Shown here piece after piece: positions 17,570 through 26,051 of a stretch of DNA of 64,000 nt. The DNA comes from Halospina sp040196175 (GTDB lineage Bacteria; Pseudomonadota; Gammaproteobacteria; Pseudomonadales; Oleiphilaceae). Every line of letters starts with the position of its first letter. The first letter of the stretch is position 1. The translations under genes were made by a program, and so were the position numbers. Location of the stretch: the NCBI RefSeq assembly GCF_040196175.1, contig NZ_JBEFNF010000007.1, forward strand, positions 1 through 64,000, in the 5' to 3' direction. The notes below the pieces were generated by a model. The model was not told the DNA's origin and did not search any database. It worked only from the letters and a program-made list of their open reading frames with translations.

Positions 17570-20519
17570 TGTCCCCACGCTACTGTTGATCAGCGCCCTG
17601 TACCTGGCGATCCTGTTTGGTATCGCCCATGCCACGGACCGTAACTGGCTGCCCCGGCGCTGGACCCATCACCCGTTGGTGTACGTTCTGAGCCTGGGCG
17701 TTTACGCCGGCGCCTGGGCTGTGTTTGGCGCCGTCGGCATGGCCTACAGCTTCGGTTACGGGTATCTCGCCTATTATCTGGGCCTGTGTGGCGCCTTCCT
17801 GCTCGCTCCTGTACTGCTGCATCCCATACTACGGCTGGCGCGCGACTACCAGCTGAGCTCGCTTGCGGACCTGTTCGCATTCCGATATCGCTCCCAGTGG
17901 GCGGGCACGCTCGTCACTCTCTGTTCCGGTATTGCCATACTGTCGCTGCTCAGCCTGCAGATGCAGGCCATCGCCGGCGCCATCCAGACGCTGGCTCCGG
18001 GTGCCAGCCGCTGGTTCAGTGCCATTCTTTTTGCCGTTCTGGCAGCCGTATTCACAGCCCTTTTCGGGGCTCGTCGCAGCCAGGGTGTTGAACGCAACGA
18101 AGGCCTGGTGATGGCTATGGCTTTCGAGGCTCTGGTCAAACTGCTTGCCCTCGCCAGCATAGCCACGATCCTGCTGTTCAGCGTCTTTGGCGGACCAGGA
18201 GGGCTCGAAACCTGGCTTCAGGAGCAGAGCCACCAGGTCAGCGCCCTGGAACGGCGCCTCAGTGATGGCAACTGGCGTGCCCTGCTCCTGATTTCCTTTT
18301 CCGCGGCCCTGGTCATGCCGCACATGTTTCACATGACCTTCACCCAGAACCCCAGCCCCCGCGCCCTGGCCAGCGCCAGTTGGGGACTGCCCCTGTACCT
18401 ACTGCTGTTGGCTCTACCGATTCCCATCATCCTCTGGAGCGCGCGCGCTTTGGAAGCACCCGGCAGCCCGGACCTTTTCGCGGTGAGTCTCGCAATGGTA
18501 CTGGAATCGCCACTGCTGGCGACACTCGCCTACCTCGCCGGACTTTCCGCCGCCAGCGCCCTGACGATCGTTCTGACCCTGGCGCTCTCCGGCATGCTCC
18601 TCAATCACCTGGTGCTGCCGCTGCGCTCACCGCCGGAAAACCGCAGCATCTACACATGGCTTCAAAGCGTCCGACGCCTTCTGATCCTGGCCATCATCCT
18701 GGCAGCACTGCTCTTCCATGCTCTGGTCGGCCGCCATCTGGCTCTGGACAGCCTGGGCCTTATGGCCCTGACCGGCGTCCTCCAGCTCCTGCCCGGTGTC
18801 CTTGCCGTCATCTACTGGCCCGAAGGCAACCGCAAGGGCGTGATCAGCGGCGTTATCGTGGGCATGCTGGTCTGGTTTGGCGGGCTCGTTATGCCCTTTA
18901 CCCTGGGAGTGACGCCAAGTGACTGGCTGGGCATCAGTGTGATGAAACCTGCGAATGTAGACAGCTGGCACGTGCCCGCCTTCATTGCCCTGACCATCAA
19001 CGTCGCGGTCTTTGCTCTGACCTCCATGCTCACCAGCACCAGCAATGGTGAAACCCGAGCTGCTGAGTCCTGCAGCATTGGCGCCATGGCACGCCCGCCA
19101 CGACGAGAGCTTGAAGCCACCTCATCCGATGAGTTCAAGTCCCAGCTCACCGCCCCGTTAGGCACGGAAGTGGCCACCCGCGAAGTGGAGCGGGCCCTGG
19201 CCCAGCTGCAGCTCCCGACCTCGGAAAGCAGGCCCTACCCCCTGCGCCGGCTCCGCGACCAGTTGGAAGTCAACCTCTCAGGCCTTCTGGGGCCAGCCAT
19301 TGCCCAGGCTATTGTCCAGCGTCACCTGGGGTTCAAGCCCCAGAGCGATTCCCAGGAGCCACAGCACGACATCCAATTCGTGGAAGTAGCCCTGGAAGAT
19401 TACAAAAGCCGATTGACCGGTCTGGCCGCTGAACTCGACAGCCTGCGCCGCCACTATCGCCAGATCCTGCAGAACCTGCCAATCGCCGCCTGTTCACTTG
19501 GCAATGACCATGAGATCCTGATGTGGAATCACGCCATGGAGGCTCTGACCGGCATCAAGGCGGACCGATCCGTAGGGGCCACTCTGGAAGCCCTGCCAGC
19601 CCCCTGGCAGGAGGTTCTGGAGTCTTTCCACCACAGCGAAACTCAGCATCAGCCCCGGCGGCGCGTGGACCTGGGCGGTCAGCCACATTGGTTCAACCTG
19701 CACCAGAGCGATATTGCCGGTCCTGGCCACCCGGAAGGCGGCACCGTCATTCTGGTTGAGGACCAGACTGAGACGCGGCGCCTTGAAGAGGAACTGATCC
19801 ATAGCGAACGGCTGGCCTCAGTCGGGCGCCTGGCCGCAGGCGTTGCTCATGAAGTGGGCAACCCGGTAACCGGCATCGCCTGCCTGGCTCAAAACCTGAA
19901 GCTGGAAACTGACGCACCAGCGGTATTGGAAACGGCGGACGAAATCCTGAGCCAGACTCACCGGATCTCCAGCATCCAGCAGTCGCTGATGAACTTCGCG
20001 CGCGCTGGTCAGAACGGGGTAAGCAACCCCCATGCGTTGGTCCGGATCCGGGATTGCGTGGACGAGGCCATTCACTTGCTGTCATTGGCCGATCGGGAAT
20101 CATCCACCCCCTATATCAACCGTTGCGAACCAGCACTGAGCGTCTATGGCGACGAACAAAGGCTGGTGCAGGTTTTCGTCAATCTGCTCTCCAACGCCCG
20201 CGACGCCACGCCTGAAGGAACGCAGATCCCGGTCGATGGTCACCTTTCGGACCGGGCCGTGGAGGTAACTGTAACGGATGAGGGCGACGGCATTGCGCCT
20301 GGTGACCTGGACCATATCTTCGACCCTTTCTACACCACCAAGGGCCCCGACAGAGGCACTGGGTTGGGCCTGTCCCTTGTCTACAGCATCGTAGAGGAAC
20401 ATCATGGCACGATCAGCGTCGAAAGCCCTGCCAGCGCCGAAACCGGCCGGGGGACCCGGTTCGTGCTCCGGTTCCCCGAAACCCGGATGACGAACGAGAC
20501 AATGGATCAGCCATCATGA
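17559..20519 (+). CDS. cbrA: Sensor histidine kinase with transporter domain, CbrA
   Basis: CbrA controls carbon and nitrogen catabolism. Residues about 1-500 form an SLC5-type sodium/solute symporter with some 13 membrane helices. A linker and a PAS domain follow (about 640-740, LPIAACSLGNDHEILMWNHAMEALTG), then the HisKA dimerisation helix with phospho-His H764 in AHEVGNP and a HATPase with N box NLLSNARDA, DEGDGIAPGD and GTGLGLSLV. In Pseudomonas the transporter part takes up histidine. The stop overlaps the cbrB start (ATGA). Confidence 0.93.
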   Translation: MSFSVPTLLLISALYLAILFGIAHATDRNWLPRRWTHHPLVYVLSLGVYAGAWAVFGAVGMAYSFGYGYLAYYLGLCGAFLLAPVLLHPILRLARDYQLSSLADLFAFRYRSQWAGTLVTLCSGIAILSLLSLQMQAIAGAIQTLAPGASRWFSAILFAVLAAVFTALFGARRSQGVERNEGLVMAMAFEALVKLLALASIATILLFSVFGGPGGLETWLQEQSHQVSALERRLSDGNWRALLLISFSAALVMPHMFHMTFTQNPSPRALASASWGLPLYLLLLALPIPIILWSARALEAPGSPDLFAVSLAMVLESPLLATLAYLAGLSAASALTIVLTLALSGMLLNHLVLPLRSPPENRSIYTWLQSVRRLLILAIILAALLFHALVGRHLALDSLGLMALTGVLQLLPGVLAVIYWPEGNRKGVISGVIVGMLVWFGGLVMPFTLGVTPSDWLGISVMKPANVDSWHVPAFIALTINVAVFALTSMLTSTSNGETRAAESCSIGAMARPPRRELEATSSDEFKSQLTAPLGTEVATREVERALAQLQLPTSESRPYPLRRLRDQLEVNLSGLLGPAIAQAIVQRHLGFKPQSDSQEPQHDIQFVEVALEDYKSRLTGLAAELDSLRRHYRQILQNLPIAACSLGNDHEILMWNHAMEALTGIKADRSVGATLEALPAPWQEVLESFHHSETQHQPRRRVDLGGQPHWFNLHQSDIAGPGHPEGGTVILVEDQTETRRLEEELIHSERLASVGRLAAGVAHEVGNPVTGIACLAQNLKLETDAPAVLETADEILSQTHRISSIQQSLMNFARAGQNGVSNPHALVRIRDCVDEAIHLLSLADRESSTPYINRCEPALSVYGDEQRLVQVFVNLLSNARDATPEGTQIPVDGHLSDRAVEVTVTDEGDGIAPGDLDHIFDPFYTTKGPDRGTGLGLSLVYSIVEEHHGTISVESPASAETGRGTRFVLRFPETRMTNETMDQPS

Positions 20520-21931
20520 GTCGCATACTCATTGTTGAGGACGAAGCGGTCATCCGCTCGGCCCTGGAAAAACTGCTTACCCACAATGGCTATAAAGCCG
20601 AGGGTGCCGACTCGATCGCGGACGCAGCGACACGCTTCGACCTCAACCATTTCCACCTCATCATTACGGATCTGCGCCTGCCCGGAGAACCGGGCACAGA
20701 GCTCATTAATCGAGCCCCGGATGTGCCCGTCCTCATCATGACCAGTTATGCCAGTCTGCGCTCGGCTGTGGATGCTATGAAACTGGGTGCCGTGGATTAC
20801 ATCGCCAAGCCTTTTGATCACGGTGAAATGCTCGAATGCGTGGAACGGATCCTGGCTCAGCAGCCAGAAACGGAAGCGCCCCAGAGCGAGATACAACCGA
20901 GCGGGCCAAACACGGACCCATCCCACTTCATGTATGGTGACTGCCAGGCCATGCACCGGGTATTCCACCTCACCCGCAAAGTCGCCCCCACAGACACCAC
21001 TGTGCTCATCATCGGCGAATCCGGTACCGGCAAAGAACTGGCTGCGCAGGCCCTGCACAGTCTCAACCGACGGGCGCCCAGGGAGCTCATCTCCGTCAAC
21101 TGCGCCGCCATCCCCGAGGCCCTGATCGAATCCGAGCTCTTTGGTCATGAAAAAGGTGCCTTTACCGGGGCCGTCTCAGCGCGCACCGGCCTGATTGAAG
21201 CTGCGGATGGCGGCACTCTTTTTCTGGATGAAATCGGTGAACTGCCCGCGGAAGCCCAGGCGCGGCTGCTGCGGGTACTGCAGGAGGGCGAGATCCGGCG
21301 CGTGGGCTCCACCCAGAGCCGGAAAGTGAACGTCCGTATGGTTGCCGCCACCCACCGCAACCTCAAGGCAATGACCCGCACCGGCGAGTTCCGGGAAGAC
21401 CTGTTCTACCGCCTCAACGTCATGCAGATCCGGCTGCCGCCACTGCGGGACCGCGAGGAAGACATCCTGGGGCTGGCCAAACGCTTCCTCGAGCACATCG
21501 GCGACCGCATGACGCACCGTGGCTACACGTTCTCACCGGAAGCCATGCAACTGATCCAGCGTTACCGCTGGCCGGGGAATGTGCGGGAAATGGAAAACGC
21601 CATTGAGCGGGCCGTAATCCTGGCAGACGGTGATGTCATCACCCCGGACCTTCTGGACCTGGATGCTGAGGATGAAGACCCTCCCATATCCACCGGCCTG
21701 GTGAGCGCGGATCAACCTGGCGAGCCCTATGGTCGCAATGAGGAGGCTCCTTCGGATCTGTCTCTCGAAGACTATTTCCAGCATTTCGTTCTGGAAAATC
21801 AGGACCGCATGAGCGAGACCGAATTGGCCCAGAAGCTGGGAATCAGCCGCAAATCGCTGTGGGAACGGCGTCAGCGACTGGGAATCCCACGCAAGAAATC
21901 CGGCGCCTACGGCTCCAGCGCCAGTCACTGA
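20516..21931 (+). CDS. cbrB: Sigma-54 response regulator CbrB
   Basis: This NtrC-type activator has a receiver with phospho-acceptor D52 (IITDLRLP), an AAA+ domain with Walker A GESGTGKE, an intact GAFTGA loop for sigma-54 contact, Walker B GGTLFLDEIGEL, and a Fis-type HTH (ELAQKLGISRKSLWERRQRLG). It is coupled to cbrA by a 4-base overlap. A sigma-54 promoter and TGTTAC sites lie directly downstream, the arrangement in which CbrB switches on the CrcZ RNA in Pseudomonas. Confidence 0.94.
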   Translation: MSRILIVEDEAVIRSALEKLLTHNGYKAEGADSIADAATRFDLNHFHLIITDLRLPGEPGTELINRAPDVPVLIMTSYASLRSAVDAMKLGAVDYIAKPFDHGEMLECVERILAQQPETEAPQSEIQPSGPNTDPSHFMYGDCQAMHRVFHLTRKVAPTDTTVLIIGESGTGKELAAQALHSLNRRAPRELISVNCAAIPEALIESELFGHEKGAFTGAVSARTGLIEAADGGTLFLDEIGELPAEAQARLLRVLQEGEIRRVGSTQSRKVNVRMVAATHRNLKAMTRTGEFREDLFYRLNVMQIRLPPLRDREEDILGLAKRFLEHIGDRMTHRGYTFSPEAMQLIQRYRWPGNVREMENAIERAVILADGDVITPDLLDLDAEDEDPPISTGLVSADQPGEPYGRNEEAPSDLSLEDYFQHFVLENQDRMSETELAQKLGISRKSLWERRQRLGIPRKKSGAYGSSASH

Positions 21932-21946
21932 TCGCGCCCACACAAC

Positions 21947-22053
21947 TGTTACCTGCTGTTACCCTCGGAAACGCACAGCATCAGAAGACAAAGTGTGAGT
22001 AACAGCTCATGCCTTTGAATTAACCCTCTTTCAGATCTTTCCAAGCTGTAACC
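21947..22053. promoter_or_regulatory. Candidate CbrB upstream activating sites
   Basis: TGTTAC occurs at 21947-21952 and 21957-21962, GTAACA at 21999-22004 and GTAACC at 22048-22053, within 105 bases that code for nothing. Pseudomonas CbrB recognises TGTTAC/GTAACA half-sites. They lie 30-150 bases upstream of a sigma-54 promoter, the normal range for an enhancer-binding activator. Which pairs are bound is unknown. Confidence 0.6.
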
Positions 22054-22080
22054 CCCTGTATTAAAAAGCTATAAAATATC

Positions 22081-22097
22081 TGGCACGCCACCTGCTT
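22081..22097 (+). promoter_or_regulatory. Sigma-54 (-24/-12) promoter
   Basis: TGGCACGCCACCTGCTT has the invariant GG (22082-22083) and GC (22094-22095) exactly 10 bases apart, as required for RpoN holoenzyme. Transcription should start near 22107. It lies between cbrB and pcnB and has activator-like sites upstream. Confidence 0.78.
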
Positions 22098-22106
22098 ATC
22101 CCCGTT

Positions 22107-22396
22107 TCAAACAATAACAAGCACTCAACAAAAACAATAACGCGTATTTTCAAGGCAGCAGCCCAACAACAACAACAAGCTGCCTCAAGGGCTCAAAAAC
22201 AATAATGAACGCCCTTCGAACTGAGTGTTTTGGCAGCCGAGCTTTTTAGCGGCCATTCCGCTCTCTGTTGCAAAAATGTTCCGTTCGTCGAAGCAGTCCA
22301 GCGTCGAGAACAAGAACAATAACGAACGCCCAAAAACAACAATACTGTCAGACTGAATCATTGTTTCGGGGCTGCCTGCGGGCAGCCCCGTTTTCA
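22107..22396 (+). ncRNA. crcZ: CrcZ-like small RNA that titrates Hfq/Crc
   Basis: The 290-base RNA has no credible reading frame. It carries at least six A-rich CA motifs of the AAnAAnAA type, such as AACAATAA and AACAACAA, at about 22109, 22128, 22164, 22195, 22309 and 22331. It ends in a strong terminator hairpin. Position (cbrB-RNA-pcnB), the sigma-54 promoter and the motif density match CrcZ of Pseudomonas, which sequesters Hfq/Crc and relieves catabolite repression. It is somewhat shorter than the Pseudomonas RNAs (about 370-410). The 5' end is inferred from the promoter. Confidence 0.75.
22367..22396 (+). terminator. Terminator of the CrcZ-like RNA
   Basis: CGGGGCTGCC-TGCG-GGCAGCCCCG is a perfect 10-bp stem with a 4-base loop, followed by TTTTCATTT. 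It separates the RNA from pcnB, whose ATG is 82 bases downstream. Confidence 0.9.
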
Positions 22397-22477
22397 TTTA
22401 GCCCCCCGGACTCGCGCCAGACGGCGTTAATCGTTACACTCTCGCTTTTGGCTCAGACAGAATCAGCAAGAGACTCC

Positions 22478-23842
22478 ATGGCGAGACGTTTCCTGGAACG
22501 GGTACAGAACTGGTTCAGCCAGCTCGGCGGGCAGAAAAGCGGGGCCGCTCCCGATAAACCCCGCATCATTCCGCGCGACGAACACAACATCTCACGCCAG
22601 AACATCAGCGAATCGGCCAAAAAGGTTCTGCACCGGCTCAACCGCTCGGGGCACGAAGCCTATCTGGTCGGCGGCGGCGTGCGTGACCTTCTCCTTGGCG
22701 GCCACCCCAAGGACTTCGACATCGCAACCAACGCCACCCCCGATCAGGTGCACGAACTGTTCCGCAACTCACGCCTCATCGGTCGCCGCTTCAAGCTGGT
22801 GCACGTACTGTTCGGCCGCGAAGTCATCGAAGTAACCACCTTCCGTGGCTCGCCCAAGGACGCGGAAAACGACCCGCACATCGACGTCAATGATCAGGGT
22901 CGACTACTACGCGACAATTTTTACGGCACGCTTGAGGAAGATGCCGTTCGGCGGGACTTTACGGTCAACGCGCTCTACTACGACATCCGGGATTTCACCA
23001 TCCACGACTACACCGGCGGCGTAGAAGACCTGCACAACCGTCAGCTTCGGCTTATCGGTGACCCGATGACCCGCTACCAGGAGGACCCGGTACGCATGCT
23101 GAGGGCCGTGCGCTTTGCGGCGAAGCTGGATTTCACCATCGCCGAGGATACCGCCCAGCCCATCCTGGAGATGAGCCACCTGCTTGAGGACATTCCGCCG
23201 GCAAGACTGTTTGAGGAAGTGCTTAAACTGTTCACCGCCGGCCAGGGCGAAACCACCTACAGGATGCTGCAGCGCTTTGACCTGTTTGCCCCCCTGTTCC
23301 CCGAACCCACCAAAGCGATCGCTGAGGGCGAACCGGATGGCATCATCCACTGCGCTCTGGCCAGCACGGATCGCCGGGTCAGCGAGAATAAGCCTATCAC
23401 CCCCTATTTCCTCTATGCCGCCCTGCTCTGGCCCGCACTGCAGCAGGCCTGGCGCCAGGAAGAGGCAGAGACTGAGCAGCCGGCTTACCAGGCGCTGCAG
23501 CAGGCTGCTGGCGAGACGATCCAGAACCAGACCCAGGCCACTGCCATCCCGCGGCGTTTCAGCACCCCAATGCGCGAGATCTGGGAGCTGCAGCTGAGGC
23601 TGGGCAAACGCAGCGGCAAGCGTGCGGACAAGCTGATGGAACACCCGAGATTCCGGGCTGCCTATGACTTCCTCCTGGTGCGCGAGGAAGCTGGCGAGAA
23701 CACCGAGGGCCTTGGCGCCTGGTGGACGGAATATCAGGATGCGGATGCCGATCGGCGCCGTGAAATGATCAGCGCTCTGGGCGGCGGCGGCAAAAAACGC
23801 AGCGGTCGCAAGCGCCGCAAACCTCGGCGGAGTGACTCATGA
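22478..23842 (+). CDS. pcnB: Poly(A) polymerase I
   Basis: PcnB adds 3' A-tails that speed RNA decay. It is a class II nucleotidyltransferase of 454 residues with the head motif LVGGGVRDLLLGGHPKDFDIATNA (catalytic DxD), RRDFTVNALYYD and EDPVRMLRAVRFAAKLDF. The tail is basic (KKRSGRKRRKPRR), typical of PcnB rather than CCA-adding enzymes. The frame is open back to 22268 through the sRNA; the ATG at 22478 begins the conserved MARRFLERV and is preferred. The end overlaps folK by 4 bases. Confidence 0.93.
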   Translation: MARRFLERVQNWFSQLGGQKSGAAPDKPRIIPRDEHNISRQNISESAKKVLHRLNRSGHEAYLVGGGVRDLLLGGHPKDFDIATNATPDQVHELFRNSRLIGRRFKLVHVLFGREVIEVTTFRGSPKDAENDPHIDVNDQGRLLRDNFYGTLEEDAVRRDFTVNALYYDIRDFTIHDYTGGVEDLHNRQLRLIGDPMTRYQEDPVRMLRAVRFAAKLDFTIAEDTAQPILEMSHLLEDIPPARLFEEVLKLFTAGQGETTYRMLQRFDLFAPLFPEPTKAIAEGEPDGIIHCALASTDRRVSENKPITPYFLYAALLWPALQQAWRQEEAETEQPAYQALQQAAGETIQNQTQATAIPRRFSTPMREIWELQLRLGKRSGKRADKLMEHPRFRAAYDFLLVREEAGENTEGLGAWWTEYQDADADRRREMISALGGGGKKRSGRKRRKPRRSDS

Positions 23843-24327
23843 GCGTGACCGCCTGGATCGGGCTGGGCAGCAATCTCCAGAGCCCGCTGCAACAGCTGCA
23901 TTTGGCGCTTGAGGCACTGCACCAACTGCCGGAAACCGCCCTGCTGGATGCCTCGCCGATCTATCGCAGCAGCCCGGTCGGCCCCTCAGATCAGCCCGAC
24001 TTCCTCAACATGGTAGCGAAGCTGGATACTGATCTGGCCGCCACAACACTGCTGCAGCAGCTACTGCGCGTCGAGGACGCGCAGGGCCGGGTGCGAACTC
24101 AGACCTGGGGGCCGCGGGTTCTCGACCTCGATCTTCTGCTCTACGGGTACGAAACCATTACCCAGCCAGAGCTCAGCGTCCCCCACCCGGAAATCCCCAA
24201 CCGCGATTTCGTCCTGCGTCCACTGCTGGACCTCGACAGGGAGCTGGCGCTACCAGACGGCCGTCGCCTCGATGCTCTGCTGAGCGAATGCCCCGACAAT
24301 GGCCTGACACTGGTCACACTTGCCTGA
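23839..24327 (+). CDS. folK: HPPK, folate synthesis pyrophosphokinase (copy 1)
   Basis: FolK transfers pyrophosphate from ATP to 6-hydroxymethyl-dihydropterin. The 162-residue protein has the family motifs GLGSNLQ, YRSSPVGPSDQPDFLNMV, WGPRVLDLDLLLYG and VPHPEIPNRDFVLRPL. The ATG overlaps the pcnB stop (ATGA). This copy sits in the pcnB-folK-panB-panC order of Pseudomonas. A second, diverged FolK is at 27,717. Confidence 0.93.
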   Translation: MSVTAWIGLGSNLQSPLQQLHLALEALHQLPETALLDASPIYRSSPVGPSDQPDFLNMVAKLDTDLAATTLLQQLLRVEDAQGRVRTQTWGPRVLDLDLLLYGYETITQPELSVPHPEIPNRDFVLRPLLDLDRELALPDGRRLDALLSECPDNGLTLVTLA

Positions 24328-24381
24328 ACCACGGGGCCGCTTTACCCTTGGCAGAGTCCATAATGGAATCGGGAGCCGCTC

Positions 24382-25176
24382 ATGAGCACCACCATCCAGT
24401 CGCTGCGCGAACACCGCGAGCACGGACGCAAGTTCAGCTGCCTGACGGCCTACGACGCCACCTTCGCAGGCCTTCTCAGCGACTGTGGGATTGACGTTCA
24501 GCTGGTGGGCGACTCCCTGGGCATGGTCCTTCAGGGTCGTGAGAGCACGGTGCCGGTCAGCATGGAGGACATAGTCTACCACACCGAGTGCGTTGCCCGG
24601 GCCAAGCCCGAGTCGCTGGTCATGACCGACCTGCCCTTCATGAGCTACGCCACCACCGAACAGTGCCTGCACAATGCCGCCCGACTGATGCAGGCCGGTT
24701 CCCAGATGGTGAAGATCGAAGGCACGGACTGGGTAGCGGAGTGCGTACACCAGCTGACCCAACGTGGTATCCCCGTCTGCGCCCACCTGGGCCTCACTCC
24801 CCAGTTCATCAATAAGCTGGGCGGTTACCGGGTTCAGGGTAAGGGCGAGGAAGCATCTGAGCGCATGATTGCCCAAGCGCAGCGGCTGGTTGAGGCCGGA
24901 GCGGACATAGTGCTGCTTGAGTGTGTCACCTCATCCCTTGGGACCCGCATCACCCGCGAGGTGGGCGTGCCAGTGATCGGCATCGGCGCCGGGCCGGATA
25001 CTGACGGCCAGGTTCTCGTGCTGCAGGACATCCTCGGTATCAGCCGTGGTCACAAGCCGCGGTTCGTCAAGGATTTCCTGCAGGAAGGTGGCTCAGTGGA
25101 AGGCGCCGTGCGCGCCTACGATCAGGCCGTTAAAAACGGCAAATTCCCCGAAAGCAGGCACAGTTTCAGCGGATGA
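24382..25176 (+). CDS. panB: 3-methyl-2-oxobutanoate hydroxymethyltransferase
   Basis: PanB makes ketopantoate from alpha-ketoisovalerate and methylene-THF, the first step to pantothenate. The 264-residue TIM barrel shows LTAYDATFAGLLSDCGID, VGDSLGMVLQGRESTVPVSMEDIVYHT, KIEGTDW and CAHLGLTPQF. GGGAG lies 8 bases before the ATG. The end overlaps panC by 4 bases. Confidence 0.96.
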   Translation: MSTTIQSLREHREHGRKFSCLTAYDATFAGLLSDCGIDVQLVGDSLGMVLQGRESTVPVSMEDIVYHTECVARAKPESLVMTDLPFMSYATTEQCLHNAARLMQAGSQMVKIEGTDWVAECVHQLTQRGIPVCAHLGLTPQFINKLGGYRVQGKGEEASERMIAQAQRLVEAGADIVLLECVTSSLGTRITREVGVPVIGIGAGPDTDGQVLVLQDILGISRGHKPRFVKDFLQEGGSVEGAVRAYDQAVKNGKFPESRHSFSG

Positions 25177-26030
25177 AGACCGTCCATACCGTTTCCGAGC
25201 TCAGATCCGAACTCCAGTCACAGCGGGAGGCCGGCGCACGCATCGCACTGGTCCCCACCATGGGTAATCTCCATGCCGGCCACCTCGCACTGGTGGAAGA
25301 GGCGCGTCAGAAGGCGGATTTCGTCGTCACCAGCATCTTCGTGAACCCGCTCCAGTTTGGCCCCAATGAAGACCTGGACAGTTACCCACGAACTCTTGCA
25401 GACGACCAGCAAAAGCTTGATTCCCGAGGTAATGACCTGGTGTTCGCACCCAGTGTGCGCGAAGTCTATCCCCATGGTATGGAGTACCACACCCACATAA
25501 CCGTACCCGCCATCACAGAGCTGCACTGCGGCGCCAGCCGGCCCGGACACTTTACCGGTGTCGCCACCGTGGTGACTCTGCTTTTCAACATGACGCATCC
25601 GGATGTGGCCATTTTCGGGGAAAAAGATTTCCAGCAGTTGGCGGTCATCCGCAAGCTGACGCAGGACCTCCACCTGCCCGTGGAGATCCAAAGCGCCCCT
25701 ACCTACCGCGAATCCGACGGGTTGGCCATGAGCTCGCGCAACAACTACCTGAGCGCCAGCGACCGTGAGCGGGCCGTGCGCCTCTACCAGATGTTGTGCT
25801 GGGCACGCCAAGTGATTCTCGAGGGGCGCAGGGATTACAGCACGATTTCCGACGAGGCCACCCGGACCCTCGACAACGAGGGCTTTCACCCGGACTACCT
25901 CAACATCGTCAACAGCGAGACCCTGGAGCCGGCAGCGCTCAAAGATCCCCATATCACAATTCTCGCCGCTGCCTGGCTGGGACAGACGCGGCTGATCGAT
26001 AACGTCAGCCTGATTCTGGACGACAACTGA
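25173..26030 (+). CDS. panC: Pantothenate synthetase
   Basis: PanC joins pantoate and beta-alanine using ATP. It has the nucleotide motif PTMGNLHAGHLALVEEA (HIGH-like), FGEKDFQQLAVIRKL and RESDGLAMSSRNNYL. The 285 residues are standard. It is coupled to panB. In Pseudomonas panD follows, but here pgi comes next, so beta-alanine synthesis must be encoded elsewhere. Confidence 0.96.
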   Translation: MKTVHTVSELRSELQSQREAGARIALVPTMGNLHAGHLALVEEARQKADFVVTSIFVNPLQFGPNEDLDSYPRTLADDQQKLDSRGNDLVFAPSVREVYPHGMEYHTHITVPAITELHCGASRPGHFTGVATVVTLLFNMTHPDVAIFGEKDFQQLAVIRKLTQDLHLPVEIQSAPTYRESDGLAMSSRNNYLSASDRERAVRLYQMLCWARQVILEGRRDYSTISDEATRTLDNEGFHPDYLNIVNSETLEPAALKDPHITILAAAWLGQTRLIDNVSLILDDN

Positions 26031-26051
26031 ACCGCTCAGGGAGATGAGCCA

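Noticed and set aside
22268..22477. Upstream extension of pcnB by 70 codons
   Set aside because: It crosses the CrcZ-like RNA and its terminator, and the conserved PcnB start is at 22478.
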